From Omnitrophica bacterium RIFOXYB12_FULL_50_7 (GTDB lineage: Bacteria; Omnitrophota; Omnitrophia; Omnitrophales; Aquincolibacteriaceae), in assembly GCA_001804345.1 (NCBI GenBank), contig MHFU01000120.1, positions 1 through 5,036 of the forward strand: DNA of 5,036 nt, read 5' to 3'. The position numbers and the translations under genes were made by a program. Each line of letters opens with the position of its first letter. The stretch's first letter is position 1. This document shows positions 1 to 5,036 of the stretch, one piece after another. Under the pieces are notes generated by a model. It was given only the letters and a program-made list of their open reading frames with translations. It ran no database searches and was not told the origin of the DNA.

Positions 1-88
1 GCTTTTTTCAAGAAGGCTGTCCTCTGTCACTCGCAAGGCAACCCCGTCCCAATTCTCTCTACAGCTTCACTCCGCTAAACAGACACGG

Positions 89-154
89 CCGGGGAAGGTG
101 GAACGGGTAACGTTAAGGCATGGCGTTCGCCGTTTCCCGTTAGCCGTTCCCCGG
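89..154. repeat. Inverted repeat made of CGTTNNC heptads
   Basis: Two 24-base arms (89-112 and 131-154) are complementary at 19 of 24 positions around an 18-base loop. The right arm and the end of the loop consist of four tandem 7-bp units of form CGTTNNC at 124, 131, 138 and 145. The left arm holds three units on the opposite strand at 106-112, 99-105 and 92-98; the last two each depart from the pattern at one base. The register matches, so each left heptad pairs with a right heptad. It lies upstream of the toxin-antitoxin promoter. It could be a REP-like or MITE-like intergenic element or a set of protein-binding sites; there is no T-run after it, so it is not a typical terminator. The repeat itself is directly visible; its function is unknown. 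Confidence 0.6.
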
Positions 155-159
155 TCTAC

Positions 160-188
160 TTGCCATGGTTCATCACTTGTGGTACACT
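160..188 (+). promoter_or_regulatory. Sigma-70-type promoter of the toxin-antitoxin operon
   Basis: The -35 box TTGCCA (160-165) matches the consensus at five of six bases. It is separated by exactly 17 bases from TACACT (183-188), a four-of-six -10 box. TGG at 180-182 adds an extended -10 element. Transcription would begin near 195, leaving a leader of about 17 bases before the antitoxin start codon at 212. No other pair of boxes this good was seen in the first 211 bases. Confidence 0.55.
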
Positions 189-199
189 CTGAGTCAGAG
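187..199. promoter_or_regulatory. Candidate operator for antitoxin autoregulation
   Basis: This is a perfect 13-bp palindrome, CTCTGA-G-TCAGAG. It overlaps the end of the -10 box and the predicted transcription start. Ribbon-helix-helix antitoxins typically repress their own operons by binding short palindromes at exactly such a position, usually with the toxin as co-repressor. The palindrome is seen directly; its role as operator is inferred from position and from the downstream RHH gene. Confidence 0.5.
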
Positions 200-211
200 G
201 GGGAGGTGCTT

Positions 212-442
212 ATGACCACGAAACAGCCGCGGCTTAATGTTGTCCTTGAGCCGTCGATATACGAGACTCTTTACAAGATGTCCAAAAGGGAGGGCCTATC
301 TATGTCGCTGGTGGCTCGCGATCTCCTGCGGGAAGCTCTGAATATTCATGAAGATGCTTTCTGGGCGAAATCAGCGGCGGAACGGGAAAAGTCACTTCCT
401 TCCAAAAAAACGGTCCGACACAAGGATGTCTGGGGCTCGTAA
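212..442 (+). CDS. Ribbon-helix-helix antitoxin of a type II toxin-antitoxin pair
   Basis: A 76-residue protein with a CopG/Arc-type ribbon-helix-helix fold predicted in its first half. A short beta strand at residues 6-12 (PRLNVVL) carries the DNA-contacting face. Helix A follows at about 14-27, and helix B at about 31-43 after the GLSMS turn. The C-terminal third is charged, rich in Lys, Arg and Glu, and holds Trp51 and Trp74; in this family such a tail usually wraps the toxin. I chose the ATG at 212 because a strong Shine-Dalgarno (GGGAGGTG, 201-208) lies just upstream. The frame is open back to 98, but that extension would translate the promoter and palindromes and has no RBS. It is expected to neutralise the downstream toxin and repress the operon through the palindrome at 187-199. 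I do not recognise a specific named antitoxin. Confidence 0.75.
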   Translation: MTTKQPRLNVVLEPSIYETLYKMSKREGLSMSLVARDLLREALNIHEDAFWAKSAAEREKSLPSKKTVRHKDVWGS

Positions 443-457
443 GGGCCCAGTTTGTCT

Positions 458-724
458 ATGGAGCCGCATTTTGAGATTTTGTATCATCCGGATGTTCCTC
501 AAAAGGATCTACCCAGGATTTCCGGAGTCGATCGATCGAGGATTTGTCGCGCGATCGAACAGAAACTTGCTTTTTTTCCGCACGAATTCGGGGCACCTCT
601 CCGGCACACCTTGAAAGGTTACTGGAAGCTTCGGGTAGGTGACTGGCGAGTCATTTACAAAATCCAAGGTAAAACCCTTACCATCCTTCGAATAGGACGC
701 CGGCGGGAGATCTACGGAACGTAG
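458..724 (+). CDS. RelE/ParE-superfamily toxin
   Basis: An 88-residue protein with the RelE/ParE layout: N-terminal strand with a YHPDV segment (residues 9-13), two helices (about 16-40), then the C-terminal sheet. The core signature LKG..KLRVGDWRVIY spans residues 52-67 and IGRRREIYG spans 79-87. RelE members cleave mRNA in the ribosomal A site, whereas ParE members poison DNA gyrase. The sequence alone does not separate these; the Arg-rich end and Tyr86 would suit a RelE-like RNase. Many relatives have His where Arg81 stands (GHRREIY), a possible variation at the active site. It follows the antitoxin by 15 bases, so the two are surely co-transcribed. The start is uncertain: a TTG at 452, two codons earlier, is better spaced from AAGGG (441-445), giving 90 residues. 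Confidence 0.8.
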   Translation: MEPHFEILYHPDVPQKDLPRISGVDRSRICRAIEQKLAFFPHEFGAPLRHTLKGYWKLRVGDWRVIYKIQGKTLTILRIGRRREIYGT

Positions 725-799
725 CCATGAGGCGCGAGTTCTGAGTCATGGGAAGAACAGCTTTTGCGAAGAACTTATGGCTCTAGGCTCATGGCTTTG

Positions 800-2041
800 C
801 TAGCGGAAGAAAATCAATGTAATCACGAGGAACAACGGAAGCAGAATTCCCACCGACCAAGCCATGTACCCAAAGAAACTCGGCATTTTCCAGCCGCGGT
901 GTTGGGCGATGGAGCGGACCATGAAGTTGGGGGCATTCCCGATATAGGTCATGGCTCCGAAGAAGACCGCGCCGACGCTCACGGCTGCAAGGATTGCCTC
1001 CGGAAGATTTAAAATAGAGCCTCCGAGTTTTAATCCCTGTCCTAGTGCCACGAATGTCAGATAGGTTGGTGCGTTATCGAGGACTGAAGAAAACCCGCCG
1101 GTTGCCCAAAAGAATTGCCAGGGTTGCGTGATGCCAAGTTCCGCGCCGCGCAAATAAAGAATCTCGAGTGTGGGTTCCATGGTGATGAAGATGCCAAGGA
1201 AAAGGATTGCGACTTCGAGAATAGGATCGAAGTTGAAGCCGTTGGCTTCGTGATAGGTTTTGGGTGTGATCCTTAAAGAAACAAGGGCGGCCACGACCAT
1301 AATAATTTCCCGGAAGGGGGAGGGCAGGAATACCGCCAGGATGATCGCCAGGAGGCATCCGAGGTTCCGCAGGCCTTTGAGGCTGACCGGGATATCCGAC
1401 TTGGATTGGATCTGCTGGCGCCTGGATTCGTGGGCGAACGCGTGATGGTCGATACAAAAAAATATTCCGAGCAAGATCACAAGCGCGATACTCCAGAAAG
1501 GAAAAAGCTTTATCGTCCAGAAGAACGGGACGCCGAGGAGGAATCCTAAAAAAAGCGGCGGGTCACCGAGTGGGGTAAGCAGGCCGCCAATATTACTGAC
1601 GATCATAATAAAAAAGATCGGAATGTGAATATGGTGTTTGCGGTAATGGTTCGCGAAAAGGAGCGGGCGGATGAGCACCATGCTGGCGCCTGTGGTCCCG
1701 ATAAAATTAGCGAGGAAAGCTCCTAAGGCCAGCATGCCGGTGTTCGCGATCGGGGTGCTGATGAGGTCGCCTTTAAGCCATATCCCACCTGAAACGATAA
1801 AAAGCGAGCCCAAGAGGACCACGAATGAAATGTAGTGTTCGAGGCCGGTGTAAAGAAGATGGGGATTGTGCACCAGACAAAGATAAATGACGGGGATAGA
1901 GAAAAGAGCGGCGACGAGGGCCTGATTCTTTAAGTGATGCCAGAATTTGTGTGCGGCCAGAGGAAGGATCGCGATCGAGAGAAGAAGCCCGATGAAGGGG
2001 ATCGTCATCCAGAATTCCGGCAGCCAGGTGTGGGGAGTCAT
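800..2041 (-). CDS. NhaD/ArsB-superfamily sodium:proton antiporter
   Basis: A 413-residue, very hydrophobic inner-membrane transporter with about 11-12 predicted membrane segments, a normal length for the family. Conserved features are SGGIWLKGDL (84-93), the glycine-rich FIGTTGAS (113-120), SNIGGLLTPLGDPPLF (149-164), GFSSVLDNAPTYL (316-328) and GAMTYIGNAPNF (362-373). The re-entrant TPLGDPP and LDNAPT elements are hallmarks of the ion transporter superfamily that includes NhaD, ArsB and the CitMHS citrate carriers. Sodium export in exchange for protons is the likeliest role; arsenite or citrate transport is less likely. I start at ATG 2041. A GTG at 2086 would add 15 residues, but those are encoded by the 23-bp palindromic repeats. 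ATG 2008 is another option. No strong Shine-Dalgarno marks any of them. The gene lies downstream of the DUF6941-like gene on the same strand and converges on the toxin gene. Confidence 0.8.
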   Translation of the reverse strand: MTPHTWLPEFWMTIPFIGLLLSIAILPLAAHKFWHHLKNQALVAALFSIPVIYLCLVHNPHLLYTGLEHYISFVVLLGSLFIVSGGIWLKGDLISTPIANTGMLALGAFLANFIGTTGASMVLIRPLLFANHYRKHHIHIPIFFIMIVSNIGGLLTPLGDPPLFLGFLLGVPFFWTIKLFPFWSIALVILLGIFFCIDHHAFAHESRRQQIQSKSDIPVSLKGLRNLGCLLAIILAVFLPSPFREIIMVVAALVSLRITPKTYHEANGFNFDPILEVAILFLGIFITMEPTLEILYLRGAELGITQPWQFFWATGGFSSVLDNAPTYLTFVALGQGLKLGGSILNLPEAILAAVSVGAVFFGAMTYIGNAPNFMVRSIAQHRGWKMPSFFGYMAWSVGILLPLFLVITLIFFR

Positions 2042-2059
2042 AGGACTCTTCGACCCTGG

Positions 2060-2105
2060 CCACACCGGGTGTGTACAGGGTGCCACACCCGGTGTGGACA
2101 GGGTG
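2060..2105. repeat. Two tandem 23-bp palindrome-bearing repeats
   Basis: Copies at 2060-2082 and 2083-2105 are identical at 21 of 23 positions, differing only at unit positions 8 and 15. Each unit is CCACACC-S-GGTGTG-K followed by ACAGGGTG, where the first part is a near-perfect or perfect palindrome (CCACACCCGGTGTGG in the second copy, 2083-2097). The tail CAGGGT also pairs with ACCCTG at 2053-2058, so 2053-2081 forms a longer imperfect palindrome. The array fills most of the 73-bp gap between the DUF6941-like gene and the antiporter, so the antiporter mRNA leader could fold into stable hairpins. No T-run follows on either strand, which argues against an intrinsic terminator. It resembles a REP-like dispersed intergenic repeat. 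Confidence 0.7.
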
Positions 2106-2114
2106 ACAGAGGGA

Positions 2115-2516
2115 TCATGAAATTTCAGGCTGTTTTTCGATCATGAGATAGGATTCAAAATTGATTTTCCAGTCCAGGATGACGCGAATATGAAGCAGGC
2201 CGTCTTCTTTGATCTCGAGGTCCGGCGGGAACGCATGCTTGTGCCATCGGAAAAGGACGCTGGAGGTGACAGGCTCGATATCCATGGGCGGCGTTTTGAG
2301 TATCTGTCCGTCTTCAGTGGAATATTCGATCACTTCTTTATGAAACATTTTATCCTTGCGCCAACAGGTCACGGCGTAAAGTTTTTCGAAATGGTAGGGG
2401 AAGGACGGTACATGGAGATTGCTCCGGACGAGGTTGGCGGTGTAGCAGTCCTGTTCGACGGGGTCAAAATCCCTGCAGACCATGAATTGAAGAAGCCGGA
2501 TCTTGTCGTGTTCCAT
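2115..2516 (-). CDS. DUF6941-like protein of unknown function
   Basis: A 133-residue soluble protein with no signal peptide or membrane segment. The N-terminal pattern (DKIRLLQFMVCRDF, residues 4-17), the YTANLVRSNLHVPSFP stretch (25-40) and a strand-rich C-terminal half ending in YLMIEKQP (123-130) resemble the DUF6941 family as I remember it. Those are small proteins of about 130 residues, probably beta-rich, with no known function. The family match is by eye and moderate. ATG 2516 is the first start available, because an in-frame TAA lies four codons upstream. It has no Shine-Dalgarno. A possible promoter ends six bases before the ATG, so the mRNA may be leaderless. The stop lies 73 bases before the antiporter start on the same strand, so co-transcription is possible. 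Its relation to sodium transport is unknown. The overlapping + strand frame at 2190-2522 has no recognisable features and is not called. Confidence 0.65.
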   Translation of the reverse strand: MEHDKIRLLQFMVCRDFDPVEQDCYTANLVRSNLHVPSFPYHFEKLYAVTCWRKDKMFHKEVIEYSTEDGQILKTPPMDIEPVTSSVLFRWHKHAFPPDLEIKEDGLLHIRVILDWKINFESYLMIEKQPEIS

Positions 2517-2522
2517 GCGTGA

Positions 2523-2551
2523 ATATTAATGAAAAGGGTCTATTAATGCAA
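2523..2551 (-). promoter_or_regulatory. Possible promoter of the DUF6941-like gene
   Basis: Read on the minus strand, TTGCAT (2551-2546) and TAATAT (2528-2523) are spaced by exactly 17 bases. The -10 matches four of six consensus bases; the -35 keeps only its TTG. The -10 ends six bases before the ATG at 2516, which would put the transcription start at or next to the A of the start codon. That fits the lack of a Shine-Dalgarno. The short AT-rich direct repeat TATTAATG (2524-2531 and 2541-2548) contributes to both boxes, so a chance match is possible. Confidence 0.3.
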
Positions 2552-2670
2552 GGATTGAACGGGTTCCAAAATTTCCCAACGGTTTTTTGAGTACCCACTG
2601 GCCGCGCAAGGGTGTATTATACCGCTCGAATTGAACGATCTTTTTGAAATAGCTCCCATGAGGTGAAAAA

Positions 2671-3270
2671 ATGGAATGGTTCTGGCGTCTGGTCGATCAC
2701 TTCCAAAAAAGCGTTGTCGGTTCGGTGCTTCAAGGTTTTTCGGCGAGCGACTGGACTTTTTCAGTCCTGATCTTTTGGGGTGCGATCCAGGGGAGCCGTA
2801 AGGGTTTTAGTGACATGTTCGGGAAGTTGTTAGGGGTATTCCTTGTGAGCATGCTGACCTTGAGTTTTTACAAGATAGGTGCGGAGAAACTGGTGTCGTT
2901 CCTGCCTGTTTTTTCTGTGAAGGTGGCACAACCTCTTTCTTTTTTTCTACTGAGCGTTTGTTTGTGGTTTGTTGTGTCCAAGGGAGTCGATATCTTTGGA
3001 AAATTTTTCAAAATAGAAGCCCTCGGGATTTTAAAGACTTTGGGCGGAATGGCTTTCGGGATTTTGAAGATGTTGCTGCTGCTCAGTTTTATCGCGCAAT
3101 TCCTCCTGCTCCTTCAAGTCGAGCCGATACAGAATGTTTTCAGCCCGGGGCATACTTACACCGGCTATACGATCTCACGATTTGCGCCCGATCTTCACAA
3201 ACTTGTCGTGAGCCCTTTCCATAAGCCGGTCTCAAAAAAGATCGCGGAATCCGTTAGGATCGGCGGGTAG
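2671..3270 (+). CDS. CvpA-family inner-membrane protein
   Basis: A 199-residue protein with four predicted membrane helices at about 27-43, 50-68, 88-105 and 122-148, and a polar C-terminal tail of about 50 residues. The stretch from DWTFSVLIFWGAIQGSRKGF (27-46) is the CvpA signature: an Asp-Trp opening a helix that ends in a Gly-x-x-(R/K)-Gly-Phe turn. CvpA proteins were named for colicin V production in Escherichia coli. They are widespread, and their molecular role is still unclear; envelope homeostasis has been proposed. The ATG at 2671 has a good Shine-Dalgarno (GAGGTG, 2660-2665) five bases upstream. A TATTAT at 2615-2620 could be its -10, though no well-spaced -35 accompanies it. The stop lies 14 bases before dnaG, so the two genes are probably one operon. 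The 20 or so residues before the first helix are longer than in the shortest relatives. Confidence 0.75.
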   Translation: MEWFWRLVDHFQKSVVGSVLQGFSASDWTFSVLIFWGAIQGSRKGFSDMFGKLLGVFLVSMLTLSFYKIGAEKLVSFLPVFSVKVAQPLSFFLLSVCLWFVVSKGVDIFGKFFKIEALGILKTLGGMAFGILKMLLLLSFIAQFLLLLQVEPIQNVFSPGHTYTGYTISRFAPDLHKLVVSPFHKPVSKKIAESVRIGG

Positions 3271-3284
3271 AAAAAAGACGCGTT

Positions 3285-5036
3285 ATGGAAGAAAAAAACT
3301 CCGGGACGCGCTACGAAGAACATGTGGTTGAGCAGGTCAGCGCGGCCAATGATATTGTGGAGATCATTTCACAATATATTCCGCTCAAGCGTGCCGGCCG
3401 GCATCTCAAGGCCTGTTGTCCCTTTCATCAGGAAAAATCCCCCTCTTTCATGGTCCAGCCCGAAAAACAGATGTTCCACTGTTTTGGATGCGGGGCCGGT
3501 GGAGACGTGTTCAGCTTTCTCATGCGTCATGAAAACATGACATTTCCTGAGGCCCTGAAGTCCCTCGCGGAACGCGCGCATATCACGCTTCCGGAACGAC
3601 GTTCCCACCGGGACGATGGCGGGCAGAAGGAAAAACTCTACGAGGTTTGCCAAGTCGCCGCGGACATTTATCACGAACTCCTTTTTAAAGAGGCCGGTGC
3701 CGAGGCGCGCGCGTACCTGTCCAAGAGGCAGATCACCGATGAGATCATTCGTGAATTCAAGCTCGGTTGGGCTCCGATGGAATGGCGCACGCTTTTTGAC
3801 AGCATGATCCTTAAAAAGTATCCGGAAGCCCTTCTCAAACAAGCGGCCTTGATCCAGCAGTCACCGAAGGGGAATTATTACGACACCTTTCGCGGTCGGC
3901 TTATGTTCCCGATACTGAATCTCCAGAACAAGGTGATCGCGTTCGGCGGGCGGCTGATTGCGGATCAGGAAGGTCCCAAATATCTCAATTCCCCCGAAAC
4001 GCCGATCTTTTTCAAGCGGCGTGAACTCTTCGGCCTGAACCTCGCCAAAAAGCATATTGATCGCCAGTGGCCCAATCTGATCCTGGTGGAAGGTTATATG
4101 GATTTTCTTGCCCTTTATCAGCACGGCTTCAAGAATGCCGTGGCGACACTTGGTACGGCGCTTGGAGAGGACCACGTGCGTCTCATGCGGCGTTTTGTAG
4201 AAGAAGTGATCGTGGTTTATGACGGCGATAAAGCGGGCGAGGCGGCAGCCCTGCGCGGGCTGGAGATCCTTCTGGAAGGCGGGATGCAGGTGAAGCTCGT
4301 GAGTCTTCCGAAGGGCGAGGATCCTGATGATTTTCTGAACAAACGCGGGAACGATGCTTTTGCGGCGCTCTTGAAGACCGCCCAGGATTTTTTTGATTAT
4401 AAATTGCAAGCGCTTCTCGAGCGCTATCCACGCCAGGATGCGCTGGGCCTTTCCAAGATCAGCCGCGAGATGTTCGAGACTTTCCTCAAAGTCAAGAATA
4501 CGGTCATGCTTTCGGAATATTTCAAGCGGCTTTCTCGCGCACTCGAGGTGGATGAGAATTCTCTACGCACCGAGTTCTCTCATCTGAATAGAAAAGGCGG
4601 TGCTCCCAGAGAGCGGTCTCAGGAGGCGGCAGTCACTCCCGAAGCGATCAAGCCTGCGCCCGAGGAATTGTTGCTTCTGGTGCTTATGGCCGAAGTAGCG
4701 CCTTTTTGTGATCGGGCCTGCGAAGAGCTCAAGGATGTCGACCTTAAAACGCCTGTCTCGCGCCAGCTTTTTGAATATCTCCGGCAGATGAGCGATCAAG
4801 GTAAAAAATGCACACTTTCGGGGCTTCTGATCCGTATCCCGGATGCGCAATACCGCGAACAGCTTGTGGCGGTCATGGCTTCTCTGGATGAGACGGTCGA
4901 GCGGGAGCAGATCCTTGAAGATTGCATCGAAAAAATCAAACGAGGTCGTGCCACCGGACGTCTTGAAGAGTTGCGCCGTCTGATCCTCGCGGCAGAGAAC
5001 GTGCGGGATGAAGCCAAGCTTCGTGCCGCGACCCAG
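3285..5036 (+). CDS. dnaG: DNA primase DnaG (3' end beyond window)
   Basis: The frame opens at ATG 3285 and stays open for 584 codons to the window edge. The enzyme makes the RNA primers for replication and is recruited to the fork by the DnaB helicase. The N-terminal zinc domain has C45-x2-H48-x17-C66-x2-C69 inside CPFHQEKSPSF and FHCFGCGAGGD. The RNA polymerase core follows, with YLNSPETPIFFKRRELFGL at 233-251. The Toprim motifs are intact: EGYMD (Glu269, Asp273), YDGDKAG (Asp313, Asp315) and EDPDDF (Asp346, Asp348), which bind the catalytic metals. Residues from about 455 on form the helical DnaB-binding region, cut by the window edge. Escherichia coli DnaG has 581 residues, so only a short C-terminal piece is likely missing. 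Spacing from cvpA is 14 bases with only a weak A-rich Shine-Dalgarno, which suggests translational coupling. In many bacteria rpoD follows dnaG; that cannot be seen here. Confidence 0.97.
   Translation, partial: MEEKNSGTRYEEHVVEQVSAANDIVEIISQYIPLKRAGRHLKACCPFHQEKSPSFMVQPEKQMFHCFGCGAGGDVFSFLMRHENMTFPEALKSLAERAHITLPERRSHRDDGGQKEKLYEVCQVAADIYHELLFKEAGAEARAYLSKRQITDEIIREFKLGWAPMEWRTLFDSMILKKYPEALLKQAALIQQSPKGNYYDTFRGRLMFPILNLQNKVIAFGGRLIADQEGPKYLNSPETPIFFKRRELFGLNLAKKHIDRQWPNLILVEGYMDFLALYQHGFKNAVATLGTALGEDHVRLMRRFVEEVIVVYDGDKAGEAAALRGLEILLEGGMQVKLVSLPKGEDPDDFLNKRGNDAFAALLKTAQDFFDYKLQALLERYPRQDALGLSKISREMFETFLKVKNTVMLSEYFKRLSRALEVDENSLRTEFSHLNRKGGAPRERSQEAAVTPEAIKPAPEELLLLVLMAEVAPFCDRACEELKDVDLKTPVSRQLFEYLRQMSDQGKKCTLSGLLIRIPDAQYREQLVAVMASLDETVEREQILEDCIEKIKRGRATGRLEELRRLILAAENVRDEAKLRAATQ

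Noticed and set aside
1..88. Leading stretch before the heptad repeat
   Set aside because: I looked for the tail of a gene, a tRNA or a terminator and saw nothing supportable.
98..211. N-terminal extension of the antitoxin frame back to 98
   Set aside because: It would translate the heptad repeat, promoter and operator palindrome, and lacks a ribosome site, whereas ATG 212 has a strong one.
712..724. Small perfect hairpin CTACG-GAA-CGTAG over the toxin stop codon
   Set aside because: The stem is only five pairs with no following T-run on either strand, so it cannot be called a terminator.
725..751. Inverted repeat CCATGA/TCATGG between the convergent toxin and antiporter genes
   Set aside because: The six-pair stem with a 15-base loop and no T-run is likely chance; I see no real bidirectional terminator in 725-799.
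2190..2522. Open + strand frame of 110 codons opposite the DUF6941-like gene
   Set aside because: It has no recognisable domain and no convincing ribosome site, while the minus-strand frame is longer, looks like a known small-protein family and runs with the antiporter gene.
3369..4409. Two long minus-strand open frames (3369-3842 and 3861-4409)
   Set aside because: They lie wholly antisense to dnaG, whose zinc and Toprim motifs are intact; they are shadows of its codon pattern.

Overview
The window is bacterial, chromosomal-looking DNA of roughly balanced base composition by eye. It carries a short accessory module at the left and a housekeeping pair at the right. The phylum cannot be fixed from sequence alone: the primase and the CvpA-like protein are general bacterial families. 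The two kinds of short palindromic or heptameric intergenic repeat would suit a Gram-negative environmental lineage, possibly known only from metagenomes, but that is a guess.

Left part (1-724, + strand). After about 90 bases with no recognisable feature there is an imperfect inverted repeat built of 7-bp CGTTNNC units. It is followed by a good promoter with an extended -10, and a perfect 13-bp palindrome sits where transcription should start. Next come two small genes 15 bases apart: a ribbon-helix-helix antitoxin (212-442) and a RelE/ParE-family toxin (458-724). This reads as a complete, self-regulated type II toxin-antitoxin operon.

Middle part (800-2516, - strand). A gene for a DUF6941-like protein of unknown function (2516 down to 2115) is followed by an NhaD/ArsB-superfamily sodium:proton antiporter (2041 down to 800). 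The 73-bp gap between them holds two tandem copies of a 23-bp palindrome-bearing repeat. The antiporter gene converges on the toxin gene across 75 bases in which I see no convincing terminator.

Right part (2671-5036, + strand). A CvpA-family membrane protein (2671-3270) is followed after 14 bases by the DNA primase gene dnaG. It opens at 3285 and is still open at the window edge after 584 codons, so its C-terminus and stop lie outside. The zinc-binding motif and all Toprim acidic residues are intact. The pair probably forms one transcript, diverging from the middle genes across a 154-bp intergenic region.

I did not find a convincing undescribed multi-gene system. The most interesting signals are non-coding: the heptad inverted repeat, the 13-bp candidate operator, the tandem 23-bp palindromes upstream of the antiporter, and a possible leaderless promoter for the DUF6941-like gene.
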